DNA of 64,000 nucleotides from Caulobacteraceae bacterium UBA3198 (GCA_002363865.1 DEWY01000010.1:1-64000), one strand, 5' to 3'. Positions 46,973-56,045 are shown, counted from the stretch's first letter. Notes: generated by a model not told the origin, from the sequence alone. Made by a program: numbers and translations.

Positions 46973-47578
46973 TTAGAGTGGGAAGTCCAGCTGCGCCGTA
47001 AGTCCGCCCATGGCGGCCGGCGACAGGGTCAGGTCCCCCCGGACCTGGGTCGTCAGGCTCCGCGCCAGCCAGAGACCAAACCGTTCCCGCGGCTGCTGCG
47101 GATCAGCCGGGAGCCCCGGACCGCAGTCGGTGACGCTGAGGCGCCCGCGAGACCCCGTCTGAACAAGCTCGATCGTGATCCGCCGCGCCGCCTCCCCCTG
47201 AAGGCCATGGGTCAGGGCGTTGGCCATCAGCTCATTGAGGATCAGGGCCAGGGTCGAGGCCGCTTGATCGCGGATCATGATCGGGTCCAGCCGGACAACA
47301 ACGTCGACGGCGAGACCGGCCTGCCGACGGCGCCAGACCGGCGCCATCTCTTCAATATAGCCTGCGAAGTCGATCCCCTCGGGGGCCCGCCTGCGTTCCA
47401 GAGAGCCCACGGCACCGATGGCCTCGGCCATCCAGATCATCTGACGACGGACTTCGGCGTCCGGCGCCTTCTGCCCCCGCATCCGCGCCAGAGTGGCCAG
47501 AAGCTGCAGGGTGTTGGCCGTTCGGTGTCGAACCTCGGAGGCCTGTTCCGCGGCGGGTCCGTCCGCATTGTCTGACAT
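46973..47578 (-). CDS. Soluble HWE/HisKA_2-type histidine kinase
   Basis: 201 residues from ATG 47578. H-box EVRHRTANTLQLLATLARM (about 16-34) carries the phospho-acceptor His and the R/N pattern of the HWE/HisKA_2 group; the ATPase part has the N-box LILNELMANALTHG and VTDCGPGLP. There is no sensor domain and no transmembrane segment, so it must receive its signal from another protein. Such kinases feed the PhyR general stress pathway in alphaproteobacteria; no PhyR/NepR/EcfG genes are in this window, so that link is speculative, though stress genes flank it. An ATG at 47596 is an alternative start. Confidence 0.85.
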   Translation of the reverse strand: MSDNADGPAAEQASEVRHRTANTLQLLATLARMRGQKAPDAEVRRQMIWMAEAIGAVGSLERRRAPEGIDFAGYIEEMAPVWRRRQAGLAVDVVVRLDPIMIRDQAASTLALILNELMANALTHGLQGEAARRITIELVQTGSRGRLSVTDCGPGLPADPQQPRERFGLWLARSLTTQVRGDLTLSPAAMGGLTAQLDFPL

Positions 47579-47738
47579 GTGCTCTCGCCCCCTCATGCCG
47601 GTCTGTGAACATGGCCGGGCCAGAGGCGTTTGTCACATGCGATGCGAGTCGTCCCGCCCTGGGCGACGACGCCGAGCGGTCGGCGTCCCTCTGGCGGCGG
47701 ACATCGTAGAGTTTAGGGCAGGACAGGGAGGACACGGC

Positions 47739-48503
47739 ATGGCGGATCGACAACTGGGACGGAGGCTGGCGGTGGTCGGCGCTGTGGCCTTCGCCATTCT
47801 CGTACCTGCCGTTCAGGCTCTGACAGACTGGGGACAGAGCGCGGCCGAGTTCTCGGCCGACGGGAACAGCACCCTGCGGGCCGCTGGCTACGCCTTCTCG
47901 ATCTGGAGCGTCATCTATGCGGGACTGGTGGTCTACGCGATCTACCAGATCCTGCCGCGCCGGGCCGAGCCCGCCCTGTTGGCGGCGGTCGGCTGGCCGT
48001 CTGTGGTCGCAGCCTTCGGATGTGGGCTGTGGATCATCGCCTCGGCCGCCGATCTGGACTGGGCCTCTGTGGCGATCATCCTGACCTCGGCCGGCGCGAT
48101 GGTTTTCGGCCTCGCCCGGGCGCAGGCAGCTGGCCTGGGCCAGACAGGCTGGCCGCGAAGGAGCGTGCTGTGGCCCCTGGGCCTGCTGGCCGGCTGGCTG
48201 ACGGCCGCCGCGGCCCTCAACATTCTCACTGTGCTGACCGCCAAGGGACTCATTGGCCCAGACAGCGCCCAGACCGCCGCCCTTGCCGGCGTGGTCGGCG
48301 TGACGGCGGCCGCCCTGATCGGCGCCATGATCGTCCGGGTCGGCGCCTATGGCCTGGCGGTGGGCTGGGGTCTGGCGGCCGTCGCCGTCGCCGAGGCGGG
48401 ACCCAAGCCGCTGGTCGCTCTGACGGCCCTGGCCGCGGCGGCTGTGGTGCTTGGCGTGTCCCTCGTCCTGGCCCTTCGCCACCCCCGGTCTTATCGCGCA
48501 TAG
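47739..48503 (+). CDS. TspO/MBR-related membrane protein (divergent)
   Basis: 254 residues from ATG 47739 behind GGGAGG, with about seven hydrophobic helices. Near residue 47 it reads AAGYAFSIWSVIYAGLVVYAIYQ, the FSIWxxIYxGL pattern of the TspO-like family, and further on LLAGWLTAAAALNI matches the NxxWLT region. TspO proteins bind porphyrins and tetrapyrroles, but this larger, divergent member may not. It ends just before a terminator and is convergent with aceA. Divergent from the histidine kinase gene with a 160-base gap. Confidence 0.72.
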   Translation: MADRQLGRRLAVVGAVAFAILVPAVQALTDWGQSAAEFSADGNSTLRAAGYAFSIWSVIYAGLVVYAIYQILPRRAEPALLAAVGWPSVVAAFGCGLWIIASAADLDWASVAIILTSAGAMVFGLARAQAAGLGQTGWPRRSVLWPLGLLAGWLTAAAALNILTVLTAKGLIGPDSAQTAALAGVVGVTAAALIGAMIVRVGAYGLAVGWGLAAVAVAEAGPKPLVALTALAAAAVVLGVSLVLALRHPRSYRA

Positions 48504-48506
48504 AAA

Positions 48507-48537
48507 AGGCGGCCTGGAGCATCGCCCCAGGCCGCCT
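48507..48537. terminator. Intrinsic terminator between the TspO-like gene and aceA
   Basis: 11-base stem AGGCGGCCTGG (48507-48517) / CCAGGCCGCCT (48527-48537), 9-base loop. A-tract on the left gives a T-run for the minus-strand aceA transcript. Confidence 0.8.
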
Positions 48538-48569
48538 GATCTGTCGTCCGACAGGACGAACCGTCGGGT

Positions 48570-50162
48570 TTAGCCGAACTGGTTCATGGTGTTGTGGACG
48601 CCGCCAGCCTTCAGCGCGGCTTCGCCGGCGAAGTACTCCTTGTGATCGTCACCGATGTCCGAACCGGACATGTTCTGGTGCTTCACGCAGGCGATGCCCT
48701 GGCGGATTTCCTCACGCTGCACCTGCTTGACGTAGCCGAGCATGGCTTCGTCGCCGAAGTAACGCTTGGCCAGGTTGTCCGTGGACAGGGCGGCCGTGTG
48801 ATAGGTCGGCAGGGTGATCAGGTGGTGGAAGATGCCGGCCCGCTTGGCGCCATCGGCCTGGAAGGTGCGGATCTTCTCGTCGGCTTCGATCGCCAGCTCG
48901 GAGGCGTCGTAGTCGATGCTCATCAGCTTGTCGCGGTCATAGGCCGAGACGTCCTTACCGGCCGCCTTGTAGGCGTCATAGACCTGCTGGCGGAAGTTCA
49001 GGGTCCAGTTGAACGACGGGCTGTTGTTATAGACCAGCTTGGCGTTCGGGATGACTTCGCGGACGCGGTCCATCATCGAGGCGATCTGCTCGACGTGCGG
49101 CTTCTCGGTTTCGATCCAGAGGAGATCGGCGCCGTTCTGCAGCGAGGTGATGGAGTCCAGGACGCAGCGGTCGGCGCCGGTGCCTTCGCGGAACTGGAAC
49201 AGGTTGGACGGCAGGCGCTTGGGACGCAGCAGCTTGCCGTTGCGGCTGATGATGACGTCGCCGTTGCCGACCTGCGAGGCGTCGACCTCGTCGCAGTCCA
49301 GGAAGCTGTTGTACTGGTCGCCCAGGTCGCCCGGTTCATGGCTGACGGCGATCTGCTTGGTCAGGCCAGCGCCCAGGGAGTCGGTGCGGGTGACGATGAT
49401 GCCATCGTCCACGCCCAGCTCGAGGAAGGCGTAGCGGCAGGCGCGGATCTTCTGAATGAAGTCCTCGTGCGGCACGGTGACCTTGCCGTCCTGGTGACCG
49501 CACTGCTTTTCGTCGGAGACCTGGTTTTCGATCTGCAGGGCGCAGGCGCCGGCTTCGATCATCTTCTTGGCCAGCAGATAGGTCGCCTCGGCGTTGCCGA
49601 AGCCCGCATCGATGTCGGCGATGATCGGAACCACGTGGGTCTGATAGTTGTCGACGGCGTCCAGAAGGGTCTTTTCCTTGGCCTTGTCGCCGGCGGCGCG
49701 GGCGGCGTCGATGTCGCGGAACATCATGCCGAGTTCGCGGGCGTCAGCCTGGCGCAGGAAGGTGTAGAGCTCTTCGATCAGGGCCGGGACCGAGGTCTTC
49801 TCGTGCATCGACTGGTCGGGCAGCGGGCCGAAGTCCGAGCGCAGGGCCGCGACCATCCAGCCCGACAGATAGAGGTAGCGACGGTCGGTGTTGCCGAAGT
49901 GCTTCTTGATGGAGATCATCTTCTGCTGGCCGATGAAGCCGTGCCAGCAGCCAAGCGACTGGGTGTACTTGGACGAGTCGGCGTCATAGGCCTCCATGTC
50001 CTTGCGCATGATCGCTGCGGTGTAGCGGGCGATGTCCAGGCCGGTCTGGAACCGGTTCTGCAGGCGCATGCGGGCCACGGATTCCGGGTTGATCCCGTCC
50101 CAGGTCCCGTTCTTGCTCTGGATGAGCTCACCCATCTTGGTGATGTGATCTTGGTAGGCCAT
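48570..50162 (-). CDS. aceA: Isocitrate lyase
   Basis: 530 residues from ATG 50162, with GAGGAG upstream; the longer frame to 50294 has no family similarity. Glyoxylate-shunt enzyme, isocitrate to glyoxylate plus succinate. The active-site loop reads KQCGHQ (Cys about 221), the form seen in the longer proteobacterial isocitrate lyases; VSTKMEL-like metal ligands include VPIIADIDAGFGNAEATYLLAKKMIEAGA. The length fits the 530-residue subclass rather than the 430-residue E. coli type. It is divergent from the XRE/DUF2083 regulator, with 151 bases that contain a tandem repeat, and close to malate synthase, so the shunt is encoded and regulated here as a unit. Confidence 0.95.
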   Translation of the reverse strand: MAYQDHITKMGELIQSKNGTWDGINPESVARMRLQNRFQTGLDIARYTAAIMRKDMEAYDADSSKYTQSLGCWHGFIGQQKMISIKKHFGNTDRRYLYLSGWMVAALRSDFGPLPDQSMHEKTSVPALIEELYTFLRQADARELGMMFRDIDAARAAGDKAKEKTLLDAVDNYQTHVVPIIADIDAGFGNAEATYLLAKKMIEAGACALQIENQVSDEKQCGHQDGKVTVPHEDFIQKIRACRYAFLELGVDDGIIVTRTDSLGAGLTKQIAVSHEPGDLGDQYNSFLDCDEVDASQVGNGDVIISRNGKLLRPKRLPSNLFQFREGTGADRCVLDSITSLQNGADLLWIETEKPHVEQIASMMDRVREVIPNAKLVYNNSPSFNWTLNFRQQVYDAYKAAGKDVSAYDRDKLMSIDYDASELAIEADEKIRTFQADGAKRAGIFHHLITLPTYHTAALSTDNLAKRYFGDEAMLGYVKQVQREEIRQGIACVKHQNMSGSDIGDDHKEYFAGEAALKAGGVHNTMNQFG

Positions 50163-50255
50163 TACGCTTCTCCTCGAAATCCGCCGGGGATTTGATGGCG
50201 CTCCTACAGGGGATGACCGCCGGGGCGGAACCCCCTGTGAAGTTGGGATGTCAAA

Positions 50256-50286
50256 CTTTACAGAATTTGCTTGTAAGGTTGTAAGG
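50256..50286. promoter_or_regulatory. Tandem TTGTAAGG repeat with imperfect inverted copy in the aceA-regulator gap
   Basis: TTGTAAGG occurs twice in direct contact (50271-50278, 50279-50286). An imperfect inverted copy, CTTTACAG, lies at 50256-50263 (6 of 8 match CCTTACAA). The cluster stands in a low-GC patch between the divergent starts of aceA and the XRE/DUF2083 gene, the expected place for a RamB/ScfR-like operator. Confidence 0.5.
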
Positions 50287-50313
50287 AGCGCCACTCGGCT
50301 CTAGATAGGCGTC

Positions 50314-51723
50314 ATGTCCAGCGAACGCCGCCTCTATGTGGGCGCCAATCTCCGACGGATGCGCCGGGACCTCGGCCTGACCCAGGCCGACATGGCGTCT
50401 GACCTGGAGGTGTCTGCCTCCTATATCGCGCTTCTGGAACGCAACCACCGCCCGCTCAGCGCCGAGATGCTGCTGCGCCTGGCCCAGACCTATCGCATCG
50501 ATGTGGCCGCCCTGGCCGGCAACGCCGATTCCGATGACGCAGCCCGGCTGCAGGCGGTGCTGAAAGACCCGATGTTCGCCGACATCGACCTGCCGTCCTT
50601 CGAAACCGGCGATGCGGCCACCAATTTTCCGGGCGTCACCGAGGCCCTGCTGCGGCTCTACACCGCCTATCAGGAGGAACAGCTGGCCCTGGCTGACCGC
50701 ACCGCCGAGGCGCACGCCACTGGCGGGGCCGTCGAGGCGCCCGATCCTGTGGCGGAGTCCCGACGGTTCCTGGCCGCGCGGCGCAACAACTTCCCCACCC
50801 TGGACGACGCCGCCGAGCGTCTGGCCCAGGATGTGGCCAGCCATGAGGGCCTGGCCGGCTATCTCAAGGCCCGCCACGGGCTGCGGGTGCGCCGCCTGCC
50901 GGCCAATGTGATGGTCGGCTCGGTCCGCAGGCTCGACCAGCACCGCAAGGAGATCCTTCTGGACGACTCCCTGGACACCGCCAGCCAGACCTTTCAGCTG
51001 GCCCTGCAGCTGGCCTATCTGGAGATGCGCCCCGAGGTCGCCGCCGTGCTGTCGGAGGGCGGCTTCACCACCGAGAGCGGCGAGCGCCTGACGAGACGGG
51101 CGCTCGCCAGCTATGCCGCCGCAGCTATCCTTATGCCCTATACCGCCTTCGCCCGGGCGGTGGAGGCCAGGCGCTATGACGTCGAGGCCCTGGCCCGACA
51201 GTTCGCCGCCAGCTTCGAGCAGACCGCCCACCGGATGACCACCCTGCAGAAGCCCGGCCAGGAGCGGGTCCCCTTCTTCTTCATCCGGGTGGATGAGGCG
51301 GGCAATGTCTCCAAGCGGCTGGACGGGGCGGGGTTTCCCTTCGCCCGCCATGGGGGCGGCTGTCCCCTGTGGTCCGTGCACCACGCCTTTCGCACCCCCC
51401 GGCAGATCGTCACCCAGTGGCTTGAGTTGCCCGACGGCCAGCGCTTCTTCTCCATCGCCCGCACGGTCAGCGCCGGCGGCGGGGCCTATGGCGCCCAGCG
51501 GGTGGAGCGGGCCATCGCCCTGGGATGCGCGGCCGAACACGCTGACCGGCTGATATATACCCAAGGCCGCCCAGGCCCGGAGTCGGCCACCCCCATCGGC
51601 GTCACCTGCCGGCTCTGCCACCGGACCGACTGCACCGCCCGCTCGGCGCCGCCCATCGGTCGACAGATCCTGGTGGACGATATCCGGCGGACCAGCGCGC
51701 CCTTTGGATTCTCCGACAACTGA
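50314..51723 (+). CDS. XRE / DUF955 / DUF2083 short-chain fatty acyl-CoA regulator (RamB-like)
   Basis: 469 residues. N-terminal helix-turn-helix (about 10-65, LGLTQADMASDLEVSASYIALLERNHRPLS), a DUF955/IrrE-like middle (about 150-290), and a C-terminal DUF2083-type domain (about 295-465: RHGGGCPLWSVHHAFRTPRQIVTQWLELPDGQRFFSIARTV and a cysteine cluster GVTCRLCHRTDCTAR). The usual HEXXH of peptidases is not seen in the DUF955 part. Related RamB/ScfR-type proteins bind acyl-CoA and control glyoxylate-shunt and acetate genes, which fits its position divergent from aceA and before malate synthase. The cysteines may hold a metal. The regulatory role is inference from family and position. Confidence 0.9.
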   Translation: MSSERRLYVGANLRRMRRDLGLTQADMASDLEVSASYIALLERNHRPLSAEMLLRLAQTYRIDVAALAGNADSDDAARLQAVLKDPMFADIDLPSFETGDAATNFPGVTEALLRLYTAYQEEQLALADRTAEAHATGGAVEAPDPVAESRRFLAARRNNFPTLDDAAERLAQDVASHEGLAGYLKARHGLRVRRLPANVMVGSVRRLDQHRKEILLDDSLDTASQTFQLALQLAYLEMRPEVAAVLSEGGFTTESGERLTRRALASYAAAAILMPYTAFARAVEARRYDVEALARQFAASFEQTAHRMTTLQKPGQERVPFFFIRVDEAGNVSKRLDGAGFPFARHGGGCPLWSVHHAFRTPRQIVTQWLELPDGQRFFSIARTVSAGGGAYGAQRVERAIALGCAAEHADRLIYTQGRPGPESATPIGVTCRLCHRTDCTARSAPPIGRQILVDDIRRTSAPFGFSDN

Positions 51724-51916
51724 GGCTGAAGGGCGGACCTTCCCCGACGTCGGCTTTGGCGCGCAAAAAATCCCGCCGACCTGCAGCGGCCCGCGCAAGC
51801 TTCATCCCGCGCCCTGGCCGCTCATCCTGGGCGCAGGGGCCGCTGCAGGGCTGAACTTGTTCGCATTTGGGGCTTCAAAGCGCGGCGCTTCCGTGCAGTA
51901 AAGCGGCCGAGACGGA

Positions 51917-51937
51917 ACGCCTCGCCCCCTGAGGCGT
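51917..51937. promoter_or_regulatory. Inverted repeat upstream of glcB
   Basis: ACGCCTC (51917-51923) and GAGGCGT (51931-51937), 7-base spacer, 36 bases before the glcB start; a further AACGCCT lies at 51945. Could be an operator or small hairpin in the leader. The rest of the 250-base gap (51724-51973) shows nothing I can name. Confidence 0.3.
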
Positions 51938-51973
51938 CTCCCAGAACGCCTTATCGAGAGCCCGGTTACGCGC

Positions 51974-54121
51974 ATGGACATCAGCAACACCCTTTCGGTC
52001 GACGATCTTCTGCACGCCTTTGTCGAAGGCGAGCTGCTGCCGGGCACGGGCGTAGAGCCGAAGGCCTTCTGGGCGGCGCTGGAAAACATCCTGGCCGACT
52101 TCACCCCGCGCAACGCCGAGTTGCTCAAGCGCCGGGACGAGCTGCAGACCACGATCGACGCCTGGTGGCGCGAGCGCCGCGGCAAGGATGTGAGCATCTC
52201 CGACCAGACCGCCTTCCTGCGCGAGATCGGCTATCTCCTGCCCGCCCCGCCGGCCTTCAAGATCGACACCCAGAACGTCGATCCCGAGATCGCCAAGCTG
52301 GCCGGGCCGCAGCTCGTGGTGCCGGTGTCCAACGCCCGCTACGCCCTGAACGCCGCCAACGCCCGCTGGGGCAGCCTCTATGACGCCCTCTACGGCACCG
52401 ACGCCCTGGAGCCGCCGACCGGCGGCAAGGGCTATGATCCCGAGCGCGGCGGCAAGGTCATCGCCTATGCCCGCCAGCTGCTGGACCAGGTGGCCCCGCT
52501 GTCAGCTGGCTCCCACGCCGACGCGGTCAGCTACGTCGTCAAGGGTCAGGACCTGGTGGTCGGCCTGAAGGACGGGACCGAGGCCAGCCTCGCGACCGAG
52601 GGCCAGCTGGCCGGCTGGCGCGGGTCAAAGGACGCCCCCGACGGCGTGCTGCTGCGCCATAACGGCCTGCATCTGGAGATCCTGATCGACCGGTCGAGCA
52701 ACATCGGCAAGGACGATCCGGCTGGCGTCTCCGACGTGCTGGTGGAAGCCGCCCTGACCGCCATCCAGGACTGCGAGGATTCCGTCGCCGCCGTGGACGC
52801 CGAGGACAAGACAGGCGTCTATCGCAACTGGCTGGGCCTGATGCGCGGCGACCTGGAGGCGAGCTTCCCCAAGGGCGGCCGCACCGAGACCCGCCGGCTC
52901 GAGGCCGACCGCGTCTATACCGCCCCGGACGGTTCGGAGCTGACCCTGCGCGGCCGTAGCCTGCTGCTGGTGCGCAATGTCGGCCACCACATGACCACCG
53001 ACATGGTGCGCTTCGGCGGCCAGGACGCCTATGAGACCGCCGTCGACGCCCTGATCACCGTGGCGGCCGCCCTGCACGACCTGAAGGGCCAGAAGGCCAA
53101 CAGCCCGGCCGGCTCCATCTATGTGGTGAAGCCCAAGATGCATGGCCCCGACGAGGTGGCGCTGGCCGTGCGCCTGTTCGACCTGGTCGAGGACGCCCTG
53201 GGCATCCCCCGCAACACTGTGAAGATCGGCGTCATGGACGAAGAGCGCCGCACCAGCGCCAACCTGAAGGCCTGCATCTATGCCGCCCGCGAGCGGATCG
53301 TGTTCATCAACACCGGCTTCCTCGACCGCACCGGCGACGAGATCCATACCGCCATGGAAGCCGGCCCCATGGTCCGCAAGGACGCCATGAAGACCGAGCC
53401 GTGGCTGCCGGCCTATGAGAAACGCAATGTCGAGATCGGCCTGGCCACCGGCTTCATCGGCCGCGCCCAGATCGGCAAGGGCATGTGGGCCGCGCCCGAC
53501 ATGATGAAGGACATGCTGGCCGCCAAGATCGGCCACCCCAAGGCCGGCGCCAACACCGCCTGGGTCCCCTCGCCCACCGCCGCCGTCCTGCACGCCCTGC
53601 ACTATCACCAGGTGGACGTGGCCGCCCTGCAGGCCTCGATGGACGCCACCGAGCCCACGGGCCTCGAAGATCTGCTGACCGTGCCGCTGGCCAAGTCCAA
53701 CTGGAATGCCGCCGACGTGGCCCAGGAGCTGGACAACAACGTCCAGGGCATCCTCGGCTATGTGGTCCGCTGGATCGACCAGGGGGTGGGCTGCTCCAAG
53801 GTGCCGGACATTCACGATGTCGGGCTGATGGAGGACCGGGCGACCCTGCGGATCTCCAGTCAGCACATCGCCAACTGGCTGCACCACGGGGTCTGCACCG
53901 AGGCCCAGGTGCGCGAGACCTTCGCCCGCATGGCCAAGGTGGTGGACGGCCAGAACGCCGGCGACGCTCTCTATCAGCCTATGAGCCCCGATCTCGACGC
54001 CAGCGTCGCCTATCAGGCGGCCCTGGAGCTGGTGTTCGAAGGCCGCGCCCAGCCCAACGGCTATACGGAGCACGTCCTCACCCGCCGTCGCCGGCAGCGG
54101 AAGGCGCAGATCGCCGGCTGA
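51974..54121 (+). CDS. glcB: Malate synthase G
   Basis: 715 residues, the normal length for isoform G. Condenses glyoxylate and acetyl-CoA to malate, second step of the glyoxylate shunt. Visible family blocks: NARYALNAANARWGSLYDALYGTD, LEILIDRSSNIGKDD, TAIQDCEDSVAAVDAEDKTGVYRNWLGLMRG (active-site acid and Mg ligand region), NVGHHMTTDMV, LKIGVMDEERRTSANLKACI, RIVFINTGFLDRTGDEIHTAMEAGP and HHGVCTEAQV. It is in the same direction as, and 250 bases after, the acyl-CoA regulator; with aceA it completes the shunt. Confidence 0.97.
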   Translation: MDISNTLSVDDLLHAFVEGELLPGTGVEPKAFWAALENILADFTPRNAELLKRRDELQTTIDAWWRERRGKDVSISDQTAFLREIGYLLPAPPAFKIDTQNVDPEIAKLAGPQLVVPVSNARYALNAANARWGSLYDALYGTDALEPPTGGKGYDPERGGKVIAYARQLLDQVAPLSAGSHADAVSYVVKGQDLVVGLKDGTEASLATEGQLAGWRGSKDAPDGVLLRHNGLHLEILIDRSSNIGKDDPAGVSDVLVEAALTAIQDCEDSVAAVDAEDKTGVYRNWLGLMRGDLEASFPKGGRTETRRLEADRVYTAPDGSELTLRGRSLLLVRNVGHHMTTDMVRFGGQDAYETAVDALITVAAALHDLKGQKANSPAGSIYVVKPKMHGPDEVALAVRLFDLVEDALGIPRNTVKIGVMDEERRTSANLKACIYAARERIVFINTGFLDRTGDEIHTAMEAGPMVRKDAMKTEPWLPAYEKRNVEIGLATGFIGRAQIGKGMWAAPDMMKDMLAAKIGHPKAGANTAWVPSPTAAVLHALHYHQVDVAALQASMDATEPTGLEDLLTVPLAKSNWNAADVAQELDNNVQGILGYVVRWIDQGVGCSKVPDIHDVGLMEDRATLRISSQHIANWLHHGVCTEAQVRETFARMAKVVDGQNAGDALYQPMSPDLDASVAYQAALELVFEGRAQPNGYTEHVLTRRRRQRKAQIAG

Positions 54122-54230
54122 CCCACAGTTGCAGTAGCCCCATATGCAGCCGCAGGTCCCGCGACTGGCGGCCGCAGGAGGGTTAGGGCGCTCTTAAGTG
54201 CGACATAAGATTGTTCCGTGAGGGAATGGA

Positions 54231-55622
54231 ATGATCATGTCGCCTCGGGACATCGAAGACATCGCCGCCGTTCTGCGTGAACGGCGCCGCACCAGCGGGG
54301 CCCGCATCATCGCGGCCTTTGTCATTGCGGTGATGTTCGGGGCCTTTGTCGGCTGGGGCCTCATCGCCGCCTGGCTCACAGCGGTCGTCCTGCTGCAGCT
54401 CTATGAGCGGTACGCCTTTCCCATCGCCCAGCCCCTGACGCCGAAATCTGTCCGGCTTCTTTTGTGGACCACGGCCCTGAACGGTGCGGCCTTCGCCTCC
54501 ATCGCCCTGGTCGGTCCCCTGGTGGACGGGCCCTGGGGCGCCACGGGCGGCGCATGGATGCTGGCGGGCGCCACCTGCTACGTGGTTCTGGCCAATATCG
54601 CCTCCCGGGCCATGTTCTGGGCCGCACTGGCGCCGTTCGCCGCCTTGATGGTCCTGCTGCTGATCGAGGCGCGATGGGTGGGCGCCCCGTGGAGCAGCGT
54701 CTTCTCCATGGCCGCCGCGGGCCTGATGGTCTTAGGGGTCGCCGGCGCCCTCTGGCGCGCTGGCGCCCTAGCCCGAGCGCGGGAGACCGCAGCCCGTGAC
54801 GAGAGTGAACGCCGGCGCCTGGAAGCCGAGAGCGCCGTGGCGGCGAAATCCGCCTTCATCGCCGTGGTCAGCCACGAACTGCGCACGCCGATCAGCGCCA
54901 TCCTGGCCGGCGCAGACGACCTTCGCCGCAGCGCCCACGGGCCTGAGGCGGCCAAGGCTGAACTGATCGCCGAGGCCGGCGCGATGATGCGCACCCTGCT
55001 CAATGACCTGCTGGACCAGGCCAAGCTGCAGGCTGGCCGCATGAGCGTGGAGACCATCCCCTTCGACCTGCGCCACCTCCTGGCCCAGCAGCTGATCTTC
55101 TGGCGCGCCGAGGCGCGTCGTAAAGGGCTGCGCCTGAAGCTGGAAGGCGGGCGGTCATCCCCCCACTGGGTGTCGGGCGACCCCACCCGGCTACGCCAGA
55201 TCCTCAACAACCTGCTGTCGAACGCCATCAAGTTCACCGAGGCCGGCGCCGTCACCCTTCGCATCGGCGCTGACAAGGACGGTCGCGTCGTCCTGTCGGT
55301 GCAGGACACCGGCCGTGGGCTCGACGCCGAGGACCTGGAACGCCTGTTCACACCCTTTGAGCAGGCGAGCACGGGGGTGGCGCGAACCCATGGGGGCACC
55401 GGGCTTGGCCTGGCCATCAGCCGTGATCTGGCCCGCCTGATGGACGGCGACCTCACCGCAGAGTCCCCCCAGGACAAGGCGCACGCTTCACCCTTGTCCT
55501 GCCGCTGCCGCTCACCGAGCCGCCGGTCGCCACCGAACACACCGCCATTCAACCGGATCTCCCGCCCGTCGCTGTGCTGGTGGTGGATGATCATGAAATC
55601 AATCGGCGGGCGGTTAGCCTGA
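54231..55622 (+). CDS. Hybrid sensor histidine kinase, kinase part (frameshifted before the receiver)
   Basis: As written, 463 residues, but the true protein almost certainly continues into the receiver at 55574-55993. Six or so N-terminal helices (about 25-180), a short coiled linker, HisKA with H-box FIAVVSHELRTPISAI (about 205), and HATPase with NNLLSNAIKF, DTGRGLD and GGTGLGLAIS. The frame goes wrong just after GDLTAESP, at a run of six C (55465-55470): one extra C would give SPPGQGARFTLVLPLPL, a normal kinase end, and join the receiver frame. The 50 residues after the run are therefore nonsense. ATG 54231 follows AGGGA. Confidence 0.82.
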   Translation: MIMSPRDIEDIAAVLRERRRTSGARIIAAFVIAVMFGAFVGWGLIAAWLTAVVLLQLYERYAFPIAQPLTPKSVRLLLWTTALNGAAFASIALVGPLVDGPWGATGGAWMLAGATCYVVLANIASRAMFWAALAPFAALMVLLLIEARWVGAPWSSVFSMAAAGLMVLGVAGALWRAGALARARETAARDESERRRLEAESAVAAKSAFIAVVSHELRTPISAILAGADDLRRSAHGPEAAKAELIAEAGAMMRTLLNDLLDQAKLQAGRMSVETIPFDLRHLLAQQLIFWRAEARRKGLRLKLEGGRSSPHWVSGDPTRLRQILNNLLSNAIKFTEAGAVTLRIGADKDGRVVLSVQDTGRGLDAEDLERLFTPFEQASTGVARTHGGTGLGLAISRDLARLMDGDLTAESPQDKAHASPLSCRCRSPSRRSPPNTPPFNRISRPSLCWWWMIMKSIGGRLA

Positions 55623-55993
55623 TGCTGCGCGACCTTGACGTCAGTCTGACAGAGGCGTCCTCCGGCTTTGAAGCCCTGAGCCTGTTGGAGCGCCAGCCCT
55701 TCGACCTGGTGCTGATGGACTGCCACATGCCCGGCATGGACGGGATGTCGGTCACCCGTGAACTGCGCCGGCGCATGGGGCCCAATCGGCAGACCCCTGT
55801 CATCGCTGTCACCGGGGCCGGCGAGCCCACCCACATCGCCGCCTGCCACGAGGCTGGCATGACCGACCATGTCCTGAAACCGATCGACGCCGCCAAGCTG
55901 ATCGAGGCCATGGGCCGGGCGCTGATGCCGTCTGAGGACTCCGCAACACAGCCGCCCGCTGACGCCTATTCCGCCGGGGCTGTAACCCCGTAG
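55574..55993 (+). CDS. Receiver domain of the frameshifted hybrid kinase
   Basis: 139 residues if started at the internal ATG 55574, but the frame is open back to the C-run at 55465-55470 and belongs to the kinase upstream. CheY-like receiver: VVDDHEINRR (acidic pocket), phospho-acceptor Asp in LVLMDCHMPGMDGM, Thr in VIAVTGAG, Lys in DHVLKPID. It would be the C-terminal receiver of a hybrid kinase whose output passes by phosphorelay. No Hpt gene is adjacent. There is no good ribosome binding site before 55574, so separate translation is unlikely. Confidence 0.8.
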   Translation: MLVVDDHEINRRAVSLMLRDLDVSLTEASSGFEALSLLERQPFDLVLMDCHMPGMDGMSVTRELRRRMGPNRQTPVIAVTGAGEPTHIAACHEAGMTDHVLKPIDAAKLIEAMGRALMPSEDSATQPPADAYSAGAVTP

Positions 55994-56045
55994 CCTCCCG
56001 CCTCGAAGGCTGTCAGACAGCCGCTGAAGCTTGGAGACGCCCCAC

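Noticed and set aside
48594..50195. 533-codon open frame opposite aceA
   Set aside because: Composition is a shadow of the isocitrate lyase coding sequence; no family similarity.
55465..55475. Programmed -1 ribosomal frameshift at the C-run in the hybrid kinase
   Set aside because: The codons do not form a standard X-XXY-YYZ slippery site and no downstream structure is evident; a one-base change is the simpler explanation.
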